From Strongyloides papillosus (lineage: Eukaryota > Nematoda > Chromadorea > Rhabditida > Strongyloididae): a stretch of 64,000 nucleotides of DNA. Shown one piece after another: positions 1 to 11,273 of this stretch. A program made the translations under genes and the position numbers. Below the pieces are notes generated by a model. The model was not told the DNA's origin. It made no database searches and worked only from the letters and a program-made list of their open reading frames with translations. The first letter of the stretch is position 1. Each line of letters starts with the position of its first letter. The stretch spans positions 186,001 through 250,000 of the forward strand of contig SRSI01000011.1 in the NCBI GenBank assembly GCA_005656395.1, read 5' to 3'.

Positions 1-283
1 TTTGACCGAATACATAATTATCAGGACGGAATAGTTGGCCATATGGACCTGCTCTTACAGAATCCATTGTTCCTGGTTCCAAATCAACCAAGACTGCTCT
101 AGGGACATATTTTCCTCCAGAAGCCTCATTATAGTAAACATTAATTCTCTCCAATTGAAGATCTGAATCTCCATTATAAGCTCCATTTGGTTCGATACCA
201 TGTTCATCTGAAATGACTTCCCAAAATTTGGCACCAATTTGGTTTCCGCATTGTCCTGCTTGGATATGAACGATTTCTCTCAT
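1..283 (-). CDS. Beta-tubulin, N-terminal part (gene runs off the left edge)
   Basis: Beta subunit of the microtubule heterodimer; binds exchangeable GTP. The ATG is at 283 and the frame is open to base 1, giving about 94 residues. The protein begins with the MREI tetrapeptide, which in animals is the signal for co-translational autoregulation of tubulin mRNA. It continues with the highly conserved [15 protein letters not shown] segment of the nucleotide-binding region and the [19 protein letters not shown] segment. The start is secure: a strong acceptor motif (TTCTTTCAG on the minus strand, at 304-312) lies 20 nt upstream, as for a spliced-leader site. No intron is seen in this piece. Residues linked to benzimidazole resistance in nematodes (167, 198, 200) lie outside the window, so the isotype and drug-response class cannot be judged. 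Confidence 0.97.
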   Translation of the reverse strand, partial: MREIVHIQAGQCGNQIGAKFWEVISDEHGIEPNGAYNGDSDLQLERINVYYNEASGGKYVPRAVLVDLEPGTMDSVRAGPYGQLFRPDNYVFGQ

Positions 284-2061
284 GATTAAATAATTAAAAT
301 ATTCTGAAAGAACTTCACAATGTTATATTGAAAAAAAATGTAAAGTTTGTATAAAATGTATTTTAAGAAGAAAAAACAATGCGTATATATGTATTGACAT
401 ATTGGTCAATATTTGATGATGATAAATAAAATAGTGTAAAGTTTCTGGTGCCTAACAAGAAAAAAAATACTCTATTAAAAATAAATACTTAAAAATGTGT
501 AAAAAGAATCGGTTTAAACTTTAATTGAAAAGAATAAACTTTATAAACAAACAATAGAATGGCAGTTTTTAAGTATTGGCAATTTTATTGAATAATTAAA
601 AACGGCACATAGTTAATAGGTCTATCCATTCTAGGTTTCCCTCTCTCTAAATCTCTCTCTCCATGTTGTTGTGAAGCAATAAAGTAGAAAAAGGCATGTG
701 TTAAAAAAGAAGTCAAAGTGGACATATATATAAATATATACTTTTCTATGAAATCGTTATCCATTAACCATCTGCTCTTTCCTAACTAACTATCCTTCAT
801 CAATTGAAGCATAACAAAAAAGAATTGTACATATAAATATAGAGGCTAATAAGAACATGCTCTATTGGATAAAATTAAATGGGTAGGCATAGAAAAGAAA
901 ATAAAAGTATAAAATCTATTCCAAAAGAGTTAAAATTAACTTGTCCTTCTATATATATAACCGGCATAACAATATCCATGTATGTATACTTTTTATTATT
1001 TAAGGATATGATGCATGAATGATAATTACATGGTTTATACCATTCAATTTCTACTTTAGTTTAAAAAACATAGTTATTAAGTGTTTAGTTTAAATTTTAA
1101 AATTAGTGCCGTTAATAGGATGTTTTTAATAAAAAAATAATAATAAAGTTTTATAATAACGATGATAGAGATTATTTAGAAAGGATAAATATTTATTCTT
1201 ATAATATGGATCGTTTTAATAAATATCAATGTTTATCTTTAAAATTTATGTACATATAAATGCAATACTTTATATTTCTGGTAACTATGGAGATACTTTT
1301 TAGTAACAATGTCTTTTATGGTCCATTTTAAGATAAATGTATTTGAACTTTTATTTCTTAAATAGAAGTTGGTTTAATAGTCTCCTAACTATTGTAAGGA
1401 GTTAATAATTTCTCGAAAATAGAAATAATTACATTTTTCTCTCTACAAAATAATTCTTTTTATTTTTTTCAACCTTTTTTGTAGATTCATTTTACACAAA
1501 TTTAAGGTAAATACTTTAAATGTAACCCAAATAGTTGATATTATTTTTATAGTAATAAAATTGGAAGCAAAAAAAAATTCCGACCGAACAAAAAATTTTT
1601 TTTTAAATAATATTAAAATGTGATAAAACATTACAATCTTGTTATTGAATTTCACTTCTTGCACAAAAACATTTTTTATTAAAAAAAATCTCTGTAAAAG
1701 GAATGTTGAATGGTATATATGAAGAAGAAAGGAAAAAATATAATTTTTTATTGTGTAGATAATTTTAATGATAATGAGAAACCAGTATATAAAAAACCAT
1801 TTAATGTATATAAATATAGTGTTGGCAAATAATTTTTTATAATTATAAAATTAATTTCAATATAAGATAGTTATTGTTTAATGATCTGACGTCAGAAAAT
1901 GATGCAAGAAATGTCTGGAGGATTGTTTTACAAAATTCTTATCTTAAAGTTCTACAAAATCCCGTTTATCAATATCCTGTTTAAAAAATTATTCAAATAA
2001 ACATTATAAAAACAAAAACTTTTTCCATTTTATTTATTTTTGAAAACTTTAAGAAAATATT
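284..2061. other. Intergenic region between beta-tubulin and the grl gene
   Basis: AT-rich, non-coding as far as I can see; the short open frames here are low-complexity. It must hold the tubulin promoter. One visible structure is a pyrimidine tract of CT repeats at about 639-661. The last 60 bases before 2062 are the leader of the grl gene. Confidence 0.6.
303..312 (-). promoter_or_regulatory. Probable spliced-leader trans-splice acceptor of beta-tubulin
   Basis: The minus strand reads TTCTTTCAG followed by about 20 nt of AT-rich leader and the beta-tubulin ATG. The motif fits the nematode acceptor consensus and no 5' exon is needed. It could also be the end of a 5'UTR intron. Confidence 0.55.
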
Positions 2062-2537
2062 ATGAAGTGGTTAACATTATTCTTTGCTCTCCTATCAGTT
2101 ACCTATGGTACTATTGTATTCAAACAAGTACCAATAAGTTCTGGAAGCAGCTGTGGATCATCCTGTGGTGGTGGATGTGGTGCTGCTGCCCCACCACAAA
2201 TGCCTTCATGTGGTAGAAAGAAGAGAGAAGTTGGAGAGGCACCAGTTGAAGTTACCCATGGAAATGTTATATGTACTGATGATCATTTAAAAAAAGTTAT
2301 CTCTGAGGTAATAAAATAATTTCAAAACATTTTAACTAATACAAACTTAACTTTTAGAATTTATCAGATGATGTAAAACAAAGTATCAATGACATTCGTC
2401 TTGGATTAATGAGAAACGAGACTGACTCCAAATTCGCAGTCATCTGTGGCCAACAAACATTCTCCTTCAAATCGCGATCAAACAAATTATGTGTCGTTGG
2501 AAATGCCAAGGTGACATGTCATATCTTCGAACTTTAA
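2062..2537 (+). CDS. Ground-like domain (hedgehog-related, grl family) secreted protein
   Basis: Two exons, 2062-2307 and 2358-2537, join in phase 0 across a 50 nt intron (GTAATA...TTTTAG) to give 141 residues. An N-terminal signal peptide (about residues 1-17, hydrophobic LTLFFALLSVTYG) is followed by a Cys/Gly-rich linker (CGSSCGGGCG) and a basic RKKR furin-like site near residue 54. A ground-like domain occupies about residues 65-141, with the family Cys spacing: [32 protein letters not shown]. Ground-like proteins are secreted, hedgehog-related nematode proteins tied to cuticle, moulting and epithelial secretion; the exact job of this member is unknown. Without the intron the frame stops at 2319 and the domain would be cut after its first cysteine, which supports the join. 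AATAAA lies about 70 nt after the stop. Confidence 0.9.
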
Positions 2538-2804
2538 AAAAATTTAAATCATAATTTATTTTACGTAATTCAATGTTCTCCTATTTATTTTAAACTTTTA
2601 GTTATAAATAAAAAACAAAATTAATCTATTCAATTAAAATTTTTTTAATCATTTTCTTCGTTAAACAATTGTTTTAGTTAATTAGAACAAGAAAACTAGT
2701 TTCGAGTGTTTATAAATTATTTATTTAGTTCCTTCCTGATGAAATATTATTTAAGGGGAGATGAATATGATTTCCATAAGTTAGATTACATTTTCACTAG
2801 AAAC

Positions 2805-3018
2805 ATGAAATTCACTATACTAGTTCTTTTTGTGCTTTTTGTAATTGCTGCTGGAGTTCCGTATGTCAATGTTCAATGATATTATTTTAAATTGTTCTTA
2901 TTTCAGGCAATTTTACTATGGATGGAGAAGACCATATTATTCATATTATCGCCCTTATCCTTATTTGAGACCTCCACCTCCAAGAAGAGTTGTTATAACA
3001 AAAACTGTTTATGGTTAA
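2805..3018 (+). CDS. Short secreted Tyr/Pro/Arg-rich peptide, unrecognised
   Basis: Exons 2805-2860 and 2907-3018 join in phase 2 across a 46 nt intron (GTATGT...TTTCAG), giving 55 residues. Residues 1-18 form a clear signal peptide (MKFTILVLFVLFVIAAG). The mature part of about 36 residues is almost all aromatic, proline and arginine (YYGWRRPYYSYYRPYP, then a PPPP run and RR) and ends in KTVYG. I do not recognise a family. The composition resembles nematode small secreted tyrosine-rich peptides (antimicrobial, neuropeptide-like or cuticle-associated), but no function can be assigned. It starts 267 nt after the grl stop on the same strand; AATAAA is at 3067-3072. Confidence 0.75.
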
Positions 3019-3215
3019 TTATACATTTATTATGATTAACAATTTATCTTTTTTTGCTAGAAAATTAATAAATCATATTTTTTATAACCTTTATAATTAT
3101 TATTTGCTTCCAATAATTTAAAACAAGTTTCTAAATGTTTATCACTTACAAAATGAATCATCACCTATATATACATAGCTTATGACGGTTTTTTTTCATA
3201 AAATTTGCAATTAAA

Positions 3216-3515
3216 ATGAAATTTATATTACCTTTTGCTGTTATCATAATTATTGGGTAAATTTCTTAAGACAATTTGCTAAACTATCATTTAAAATTTA
3301 GAATCTTTACAATAAACAAAAGTGCATGTCAGGAATCAAACATCCATCTTAAAGAAAAAACACCCAACAACACCACCGATACAAAAGAAGGTCAACAAAA
3401 TTTTTTGATAAATCAACAAAAACCAACAAAACACATTCGCCGTAGAACAGGAAAAAATATTGTCGTCCAAGCAAAATTATCCTTATTTGATAAAGAGGAT
3501 ACAAAAAATAATTGA
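3216..3515 (+). CDS. Small secreted basic protein, unrecognised
   Basis: Exons 3216-3256 and 3302-3515 join in phase 2 across a 45 nt intron (GTAAAT...ATTTAG), giving 84 residues. The first exon encodes a signal peptide (MKFILPFAVIIIIG, continuing IFTINKSAC). The mature part is hydrophilic, Lys/Asn/Gln-rich, with one NNTT glycosylation sequon and a basic cleavage-like site HIRRRTGK near residue 58. A single cysteine is left near the signal cleavage site. Not recognised; it could be a precursor peptide or an intrinsically disordered secreted protein. The signal peptide created exactly by the splice join is the main support. It starts 198 nt after the preceding peptide gene; AATAAA is at 3560-3565. 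Confidence 0.65.
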
Positions 3516-3605
3516 TAAACAACAAAATATACTTTTCTAGATAAACATCTATATTTAGAAATAAAAGTTTTCATAAAAATGGTAATCTTAACTTTGTGAA
3601 ACAAC

Positions 3606-6600
3606 TTAGAATAATCTATAAGACACTGGATATTTTTTGAGAAATTTGTTAGATATTGAATTTGAAATATGAATCCATCCCAGAGTTTCTGTTATCTCTA
3701 TAATTGCCTTGTCAACATCACGATTATTGACGTATTTTTTATCTTCTTGCAATTTATTTAGATGTTTTAAGGCGAGGCCTAGATTTTCATTAGCAACACA
3801 ATATTTTATTGTTTGAAGGAGTATCTTTGAATCACCTTCGTCAATCCATTTTGTTAAGGCTGTGTAAGCTTCATTTACATCTGCCAATGTGTACTTATCT
3901 CCAGTTTCTGATACAATTTCATAAGCAGTCGTTGCTGAGTCAACCTCACTACTTACTGTAGAATCATCAGCAGGTTCTTTTACTTCACTCTTCTTATCTT
4001 CATCTTTCTTCTCCGGTTCTGTAGATTTAGTTGATAAGAATTTTTTCTTAAATATCTTTGGAATCTTTGATGTCGATATTGCTAAATTTGAATCAACAAT
4101 ATAATTAAATTTAGCAGCATAAGCGGCAATTACAGCTTCCTTCTTGTCCTCCATCTCTTTCTTGACTTTATCGTTCTCAGGAGTATTACTTTGTTTCTTT
4201 CCAAAGTACTTAAATAATTCATCTTCATCAACATTCTTAAGAATATTATCACAAGTTTCTAGTATAAGCTTACTATCATCACACTTCAAAGCCTGAATTC
4301 TACGTAGAAACTCATGGTAAAATTCTGGTTTTTCAGAAAATTCTGTCGTTAATCTCGTCAAGAAATCTTTAGCAACTTTCATGTCCGTTGTTTTTGTGAG
4401 TCCATTTAGGAGGGCAGACTCAATGGATGACTCTTTTGTATCATTTCCTGTTTTAGTGGTTAATGCACATAGAAGACTGCCTTTTTCAGTTTTAGTTGAT
4501 GGATCATGGGTAACTATGTAATGACATAGATATTTGACGACACTTTTGGCACCAGTATGATCACTCTTAACAAAACACATCGGCCCACTCAAGAATGTTC
4601 CGGCATGAGCTTCTTTGGGAAGTTTATCAAATGGAACTGTTGAAACATAAATCACTTTACTCTCACCTGGTTGGAAGGATAGTGTAGAAATCTTCTTAGC
4701 CCCTGTTGAAAATTGACCATTTGGAGAGGAATAAATCTCAAGATCAATATCTTTAGGAAGCTTAGTACTGACTACTAGAGGTAATTCTTGGTATTTTTCT
4801 AGTAAAACATCTGACTCATGACGGAGTTGAACTTGAATCTTATAATCACCTTTTTCTAGCTTAATTGGGTACCTATCTCCAAAAGATGATGAAGCATGGA
4901 TGTACTTTTGAGAATCTGAGAAGATTTGTATAAAGACATGGTCGATACCACTTTCATACAACATTCCAGATAATCCTCGAAGAGTAAATTCGCAATTAGT
5001 TGCCTTTGGAATATTCAAGTTATAATTCAATTGAAGCTTAAAAATCTGAGTTCCGTCGTAGAAAAGATCCCTAGGTCCAAGAGACTCAACCTTTGCTGCG
5101 AAAGGTTTAATAGTGGTATTCATCTTCTTTAAAGTTATACTTGGAGATGATGTATAGTGGTTGAAATTTGAATTTGTGAGTTGTAAACTTTTGTAAAGGT
5201 CACAAGAATAAATGTCAAATTTACCTAGTGCAGGTTTTAATCCGAAAAATTCAATTTCATAAGATAAATTAGAATTTCCAAGTGAATTCCAGAACTTTGT
5301 TAGACAAATCTCTACTGTACGGTTGTCTCTGACTCTAATGGTATGAGTAACCTCTGAATCTGGTTCCATGTTGAAAAACTTATAAGTCTCGCTATTTCTA
5401 TATGCTGTGGATGGAAGCAATTGAACACAATGAAGAATATACTTCGAGACATTCTCATTACCGGAATTATTTAATTTAATATTAAAATAATCACAACCTG
5501 AGGGAACGTCAATGAAGAGTCTCTGTGGAACAGATGGAACCATCTCAAGAGTTTTAGAAACTTTCCCCGTTTTATCAATTATCAATGGATTTATAATGGA
5601 AATTGGGATTGTAAATAATGCTCCAAGCTCCTTGTGGTCGGTTTCATAACCTAGGATCTCTGTATATTTTACAGTGCCTGGAGGTATTTGTGTTGGATCA
5701 ACGGAAATTGTAAATTGTTTCCCATCAGAAGGTAAATTTAAAAACTTTGGGTATTTTACAAATGAATCTTTACAAGTAAGAACACAATTAGCCTCAAAAT
5801 CTATTTGTTTATCGACATTACTGGATGGATTGAATTTTGGGGTTACAGTAATCATATGCTCTCTAGCTTTTTGTGTTTCATATCTCTCACGAAGATAGAT
5901 ACCTCTTATATTTTTTCCATTACTTCCAACTTTAACTTCAAATCCTGTTAGATCAGGATCGATATATGAAAATGAGGAATTCTTAGCATACTCAAAAGCA
6001 TTATCAATTTGGACTAAGCCTTTTCCATAACCGAATGGATCTGATATTTTTGAATCCAAAGGCATTGCAGTATTTTCAAGCATCATCCTAATTCTAAATG
6101 GAGATATTGGGATATTCTTGTCTTTTAACCCAGAAATAAGGCACGAAACAGCACCTACAGCATTTGGAGAACTCATACTTGTCCCGTTCATAAGCTGATT
6201 TCCTTTGGCGCAATATTTTGGTACTCCACAAATAGCACCACCTGGAGCCATTATTGAAACACCTAACCATCCATCTGGATTTGGACCTCTTGAGGACCAT
6301 GGATACATATTCCCGAATACCTTATCGCGGACCGAGTACATTGACTCAGACATAGCATTTGTTACGCAAGCTCCAACACCGATAACAGAGGATGTTGTAG
6401 AACCTGGACATCCTCCAGTTGATAAAGCAGGACCATTGTTTCCTGCTGAAGAAAGGAATGTTATACCGTGTTTATTTACCATATTGTTTATAGCATCAAT
6501 AACTCTTCCTTCATTTGGTAAGTGTACAGCTTCTCCATATGAAAGGTTCACAATATCAACCTTCATTTCAACGCACATATTGAATGCTCTCATTAAAGCA

Positions 6601-7885
6601 GCTCCCGTCTCTGTGGAACCTAATCGCGAATCTCCTATACACATGGAGACTATCTGAGCACCAGGAGCCATACCGTCTCTATCCCTGTTATCAGGGAAGT
6701 GTGCAGCAGCAATATTAGCTACATGACTTCCATGTGATCCTATTGGTGTGACGATCTCTAATAATTTACCGTTATCTCTCATGGTAAATGAATAGGATAA
6801 CTTATCAATGTCATTCAAAAATGCATATTCACCAGATTCCTTATATGTTGATAGAAGTGTACACATTCCAAGTCTACCACGATAACTTGTATCTAAACAT
6901 ATTTTCCATGACTTTTTACTATCTTGAAAAGCGATAACATCAGCGACAGGACCGTCATCGTCCTCGTATTTGTCAGCATTTTTTAAGAACTCTAATTGAG
7001 CGATCAAATCATCTCTTCGTGATTTGTCAGCAATCTTATCACTTTTCCCACCGACTTCTTCTTCATGTTTTGTTAAGGCTTTTCTTACATCAGCAAGACT
7101 AAGATTCTGAGCACTCTTCCAGACATTTTCTTTTTTATGTGTATTGACTCGAGTCACGAGGGTTTTTGAATACAATTCGTAAATATTTTTCACTCCAATA
7201 TGATATTTTCCAGAAGGATTATCCCATGTATCTGGGATCATAAGTTTTCTTCCCGTTAATCCGGTAATAAAACCATCTTTAACTGTAACAATTTTTGACA
7301 TATCAACATCTCCTGCTCCAGAACAATCAATTACATCAACGATTTTTCTTTCACCAGTAGATGTTACCTAAATATACATGGTAAAATATTTAATTAAATT
7401 AGATTTTATTGATACTAATAAACTTACCTGTAGAGAAGGCAATGATACATCAACTCCCGTATCTAAGATAGCAATCAAGACATTTCTCCCATCATATTCA
7501 GGGTATTTCTCAAGAAAAGACTTCTACAAATAAGGAGTTTAATGAAGAATTAATTAAGAAAACCTACTTGTTGTGTTGGAAGTTTTGGTACCAATTCATG
7601 GATAGGAAAATCCTCTAATATATTGTCATTTTTAAAATCATCCATATTTTTGTTAGGGTTAGTAGCAATGTTGACTGGGCAACCAGAAAAAGCAATCGAA
7701 TGACCAGACAAATTTCTCTTTTTATTTATAGGAAAAAAGGCTGTGGCCGCGTATTGATGGTTTGTCTTTATAAGAGATAACGAACGTTGTGAAAGACCTC
7801 GAGTGACTTTGAATTCTCTGTCATTACCCAATTTTTTTAATATACTATATTCTCTAGGATATATTTTAATTTTAGATATGTACAT
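3606..7885 (-). CDS. tpp-2: Tripeptidyl-peptidase II (giant cytosolic subtilisin-family exopeptidase)
   Basis: Removes tripeptides from N-termini of peptides downstream of the proteasome. Three exons: 7885-7568, 7523-7428 and 7367-3606, all phase 0, with introns of 44 and 60 nt, giving about 1391 residues (human TPP2 is about 1250). The catalytic triad is intact: Asp in [11 protein letters not shown] (about residue 127), His in [10 protein letters not shown] (about 350), oxyanion Asn in SSAGNNGP (about 448) and Ser in NGTSMSSP (about 535). The long insert between Asp and His, and the C-terminal beta-sandwich plus helical part, are typical of TPP2 and not of bacterial subtilisins. The first ATG used is 7885; about 80 residues of basic, Ser-rich sequence precede the point where animal TPP2 homology begins (an internal ATG in [14 protein letters not shown]). 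The shorter start is a real alternative. Homology to TPP2 is very strong. Confidence 0.95.
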
Positions 7886-8511
7886 CACCTACTATTTACC
7901 CTTACCACTCTCTTAGTATTTTTGAATATTGTCAAAATTTGATTGTAAAGCCCTACAAACAAATCAATTAATTTATCTTTCAATTACTTCTTTTTTTTTC
8001 TCAATAAGCATGGTCTTATCTCTCTTTATGTGATATTTTTTCAACGAAATGACTTCTCATCTTTTTTTTATCACTTTTTATGTAGTGAAGCACTTGGCCC
8101 TCGAAGTATTTTATTTTCATATTCAAATCATAAAATTAAAAATAGAAAACAATAAATTGTACCTTGTGTCATAAAAAAAGTAAAGCACAGATGATCAATG
8201 ATCATTATGCACATCTGTCAATTACATAATTAATGTCCTCCAGCCATAAAAATGTATGGAAAGTTACTAACGAGAAAGACTGACAGGCTAGATATTTTGC
8301 TAATAAGGCAATAAGAAATAATACGTTACTCCAATGTTTTCCCTCCTGTGCAGAAGTTGCGCATATGTGTCAATTGAGAAAGCGTCCTACGACGAACACT
8401 TTACAGCGGTACCTACCGCAATATGACCATTGGAAGATAGTATTCAAGATTATTTTTTTGTTTTCTTGATAATTGATAATATCAATTTTCACTTTTTAGG
8501 TTCTAAAAATT
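7886..8511. promoter_or_regulatory. Shared upstream region of divergent tpp-2 and dpl-1
   Basis: A 626 bp gap between two divergent starts, GC-richer in its middle (8170-8430) than the surrounding spacers. At 8187-8219 two E-box-like CAGATG/CATCTG sites form an inverted pair around a TGATCA repeat. An acceptor-like CTTTTTAG ends at 8499, 12 nt before the dpl-1 ATG. Confidence 0.45.
8491..8500 (+). promoter_or_regulatory. Probable trans-splice acceptor of dpl-1
   Basis: ACTTTTTAG/G lies 12 nt before the ATG at 8512, a typical nematode acceptor with no obvious upstream exon. It may instead close a 5'UTR intron. Confidence 0.5.
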
Positions 8512-9835
8512 ATGTCTGAAAATATTGTAGTACAATTACTTCAAAAAAATACTCCCTCCAATAACGGTGAAGATGTTATTGTATCCGGTATAACAGAAGA
8601 TCGGAAGCAACAACCGCAACGATTCTACCAACGTAATACTAACAATGTAAGATTTCTTTTATTTATATAATTTTATTTATTGTAATTTGAAGGTACTCCC
8701 CAGAATTGTACAAATACCACAACAAATAACTCCTAGAAATTTGCCCCCAAACACTGTTGTCGTTACACCTAAGGTAACTGTCACTAATCAACGATCAAAT
8801 AACTCTGTCTTTTGTAATTCCTCATTGAATATTAGTAGTCTTAAACGACCTCTTGATTCAACATCCCCACCTACTGAATTTACCTCATATTACAGAAAGT
8901 ACAATAAGAATCCCGATAAATCGAAAGGATTACGACATTTCAGTGCTAAAGTATGCGAGAAGGTAAAAGAAAAAGGTTCCACCAACTATTCAGAGGTTGC
9001 TGATGAACTGGTTAAAGAATATTTTGACTCATTACCCAGTCCCCCAATTTCACATGTAGGTTAAAGTGTATCATTTTTATTAATGTTAATTATTTTGTTA
9101 ATTAAGGAAAAACAACAATATGATATGAAGAATATAAGAAGACGTGTCTATGATGCTTTAAATGTTCTCATGGCAATGAATATTATTGATAAAGAACGCA
9201 AACAAATAACCTGGGTTGGTTTACCAACATCATCACTCCATGAATGCAGGCGTTTAATGGATGATAGAGTTCAAAGACTAGAAAGGATAGCCAAAAAACG
9301 AGAACAACTGTTGGAGACCATGGCACAACTGGTAGCACATAAAAATCTCATAAAAAGAAATAGAGAATATGAAAGCAAACATGGTCATCCGGATGGAAAT
9401 TCCACCATAGATTTACCATATATAATTGTGAGTACAAGTAAAGATACAACAATAAATTGCGAGATCAGTGATGACAAAACAGAGTATACGTTGAATTTTG
9501 ATTCTCCATTCGAGATTCTGGACGATATTGTTGTTCTCAAAAATAATGGTCTTTCGTTAGGGTTAGAGAAACCAAATCCTTCAAAGGAACTGATAGATAG
9601 TTGTAAATCGTACCTGCCTGATTCTGTGAAAACGGTAATTGATAGGTTATTGACGCCACCGGACTTTGAGGAGCGACCACCCAAGGTTGAGAGGGCACAT
9701 GGAACTCTTAAGTCACCCCAAAAAGTATCTGTTATAAGGGTTCAATCTAATGTTCCTCGGAGACCTATTTATAGAGTGAGAAGGGAAGGAAGTACAATTA
9801 GTTTATATCCCGTTAAATCAACAGTGAAACGTTAA
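8512..9835 (+). CDS. dpl-1: Transcription factor DP (E2F dimerisation partner)
   Basis: Forms the E2F/DP heterodimer that controls G1/S genes and, in nematodes, the DREAM/synMuv B repressor complex. Three exons: 8512-8646, 8693-9055 and 9107-9835, phase 0 throughout, with 46 and 51 nt introns, giving 408 residues. The winged-helix DNA-binding domain spans the second intron: [32 protein letters not shown], then the diagnostic [19 protein letters not shown]. The coiled-coil and marked box follow ([63 protein letters not shown]). These match DP rather than E2F, which has a different recognition helix and marked box. There is no obvious acidic transactivation domain, as expected for DP. AATAAA begins 6 nt after the stop (9841-9846). 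Confidence 0.95.
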
Positions 9836-10090
9836 TATTAAATAAAAAACCTTTAGATTAAAATATGCACCATTGTGTTTAGTATGAACTTCATCTATTT
9901 TTATATAAAAATATTAATTTTGTGAAATTTATTAATATTAGAATTACGGAATAAAAATTCTACATTAAGAAATTTAATATAATTTCAAGTAAATTAGGGT
10001 GATATATTATATTTTTTTGGTATGTTTAAAAGAGTGAACATTCTTCGGAAACGATATGTTTTTTCTGTCGATTTTTTTTTAAATTTGAGG

Positions 10091-11273
10091 ATGGGTGATA
10101 GTTCAAATCGTCAAGACAGTAGTGATATCATAGATCATCAACCAATGAAGGTTATAGTTCAAACTCTAAGTGAGATACACGAACATGTTTCGTTTGTGAA
10201 AATTCTAAAAACAATTTTAAATATAAAGTAAGTTAACCAATTTCTTACCTTATTAACACAATTTCGGTACGAGAATTTTAACTTCATTTTGTATCTGTTG
10301 CACATGTTATAAACGAAACAGAAGTGATAAGAGATAAAACTATGTTTAATTGCTCTATTTGCAAATTTGATTGTTCTTCAAAAGAAGATATGATTTATGT
10401 AAGTTTTTTTTTAAATATTCTAAAATATTTTTTTAGCATTTAAATTCACAACCTCACAAGGATAATACTGAAGCATATCAATTAGGTAATAAGAATAAAA
10501 TGGTTGATAACTTATTTTTTAAAAAAAGCAATGTTCAAGAAGGAACTGATTCTGATATGTCAGTACAAAAAAAATATTCTGGATATTTTGGAAGTGATGA
10601 GACATTGTTTGATTTCAATAAAAAATCTAAGGATAATGATGTTCAAGTTAACGGACCAATACGTTACGAAGTTGTTAATAAAAATAATGACGAAGCCAGT
10701 CAAGTTTCAGCCCCAAGAATCACACTTATGAAATGTAGAGATTTCCTTGGTATCTCTGATAATTCCCAAGCACAGGAAAAGACAGAAAAAATTGGTGATA
10801 ATCTCAATTTTACAAAATCTCTCTCTAATAAAGCCGTTCCAAGAAAAGTATCTAAATCTCAAACATCTTGTGATAAAGACAATACTACACAAAACAATTC
10901 TTCATCAAATTTGAATAATGGTGAATCCGAACCAAGTGTTGAAGAAGTTCTTATTACAAATTTTGAGCAATCAACATCAAATATCGCATTACCTTCTCAA
11001 TCTACCAATTGCTTGCAAAGAGATAAAAGTTCAAACATGTTCACGGAACATTTCAATGGTACTCAAGAGACTAAAGTTGATGAGGAATTGTTTGATAATA
11101 AGTATAAAAATTCTACTACCACTGACTTAATAAATTCTATGGGACAAGTCTACAAAGATCTTGGGGCGAAAAAGAAAGAATTGTTTGAACTTAAAAAAGA
11201 CATTAAGAAATACGACGGAGAATTCCGTTATCTTTATAAGAAAATTTCAGAAAATTACCAAAAAAACATTTAA
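10091..11273 (+). CDS. Single U1/C2H2-type zinc-finger protein with C-terminal coiled coil, unrecognised
   Basis: Likely exons 10091-10227, 10332-10398 and 10437-11273, giving about 346 residues. The second join is firm (phase 0) and completes a finger with spacing C-x2-C-x12-H-x5-H: CSICKFDCSSKEDMIY, then HLNSQPHK. That spacing is closer to U1-like/RNA-binding fingers than to classical C2H2. The long middle is Ser/Asn/Lys-rich and probably disordered. The last 50 residues (MGQVYKDLGAKKKELFELKK, continuing) look like a short coiled coil. The first exon and its acceptor at 10331 are less sure; the protein may start at the ATG at 10342, just before the finger (297 residues). I do not recognise an orthologue. 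The ATG at 10091 follows a T-rich acceptor-like tract and lies 255 nt after the dpl-1 stop, so the two could be one operon. Confidence 0.65.

Noticed and set aside
6205..6657. 150-codon plus-strand frame inside tpp-2
   Set aside because: It is the antisense of the conserved catalytic core of tripeptidyl-peptidase II; openness comes from the codon use of the real gene.
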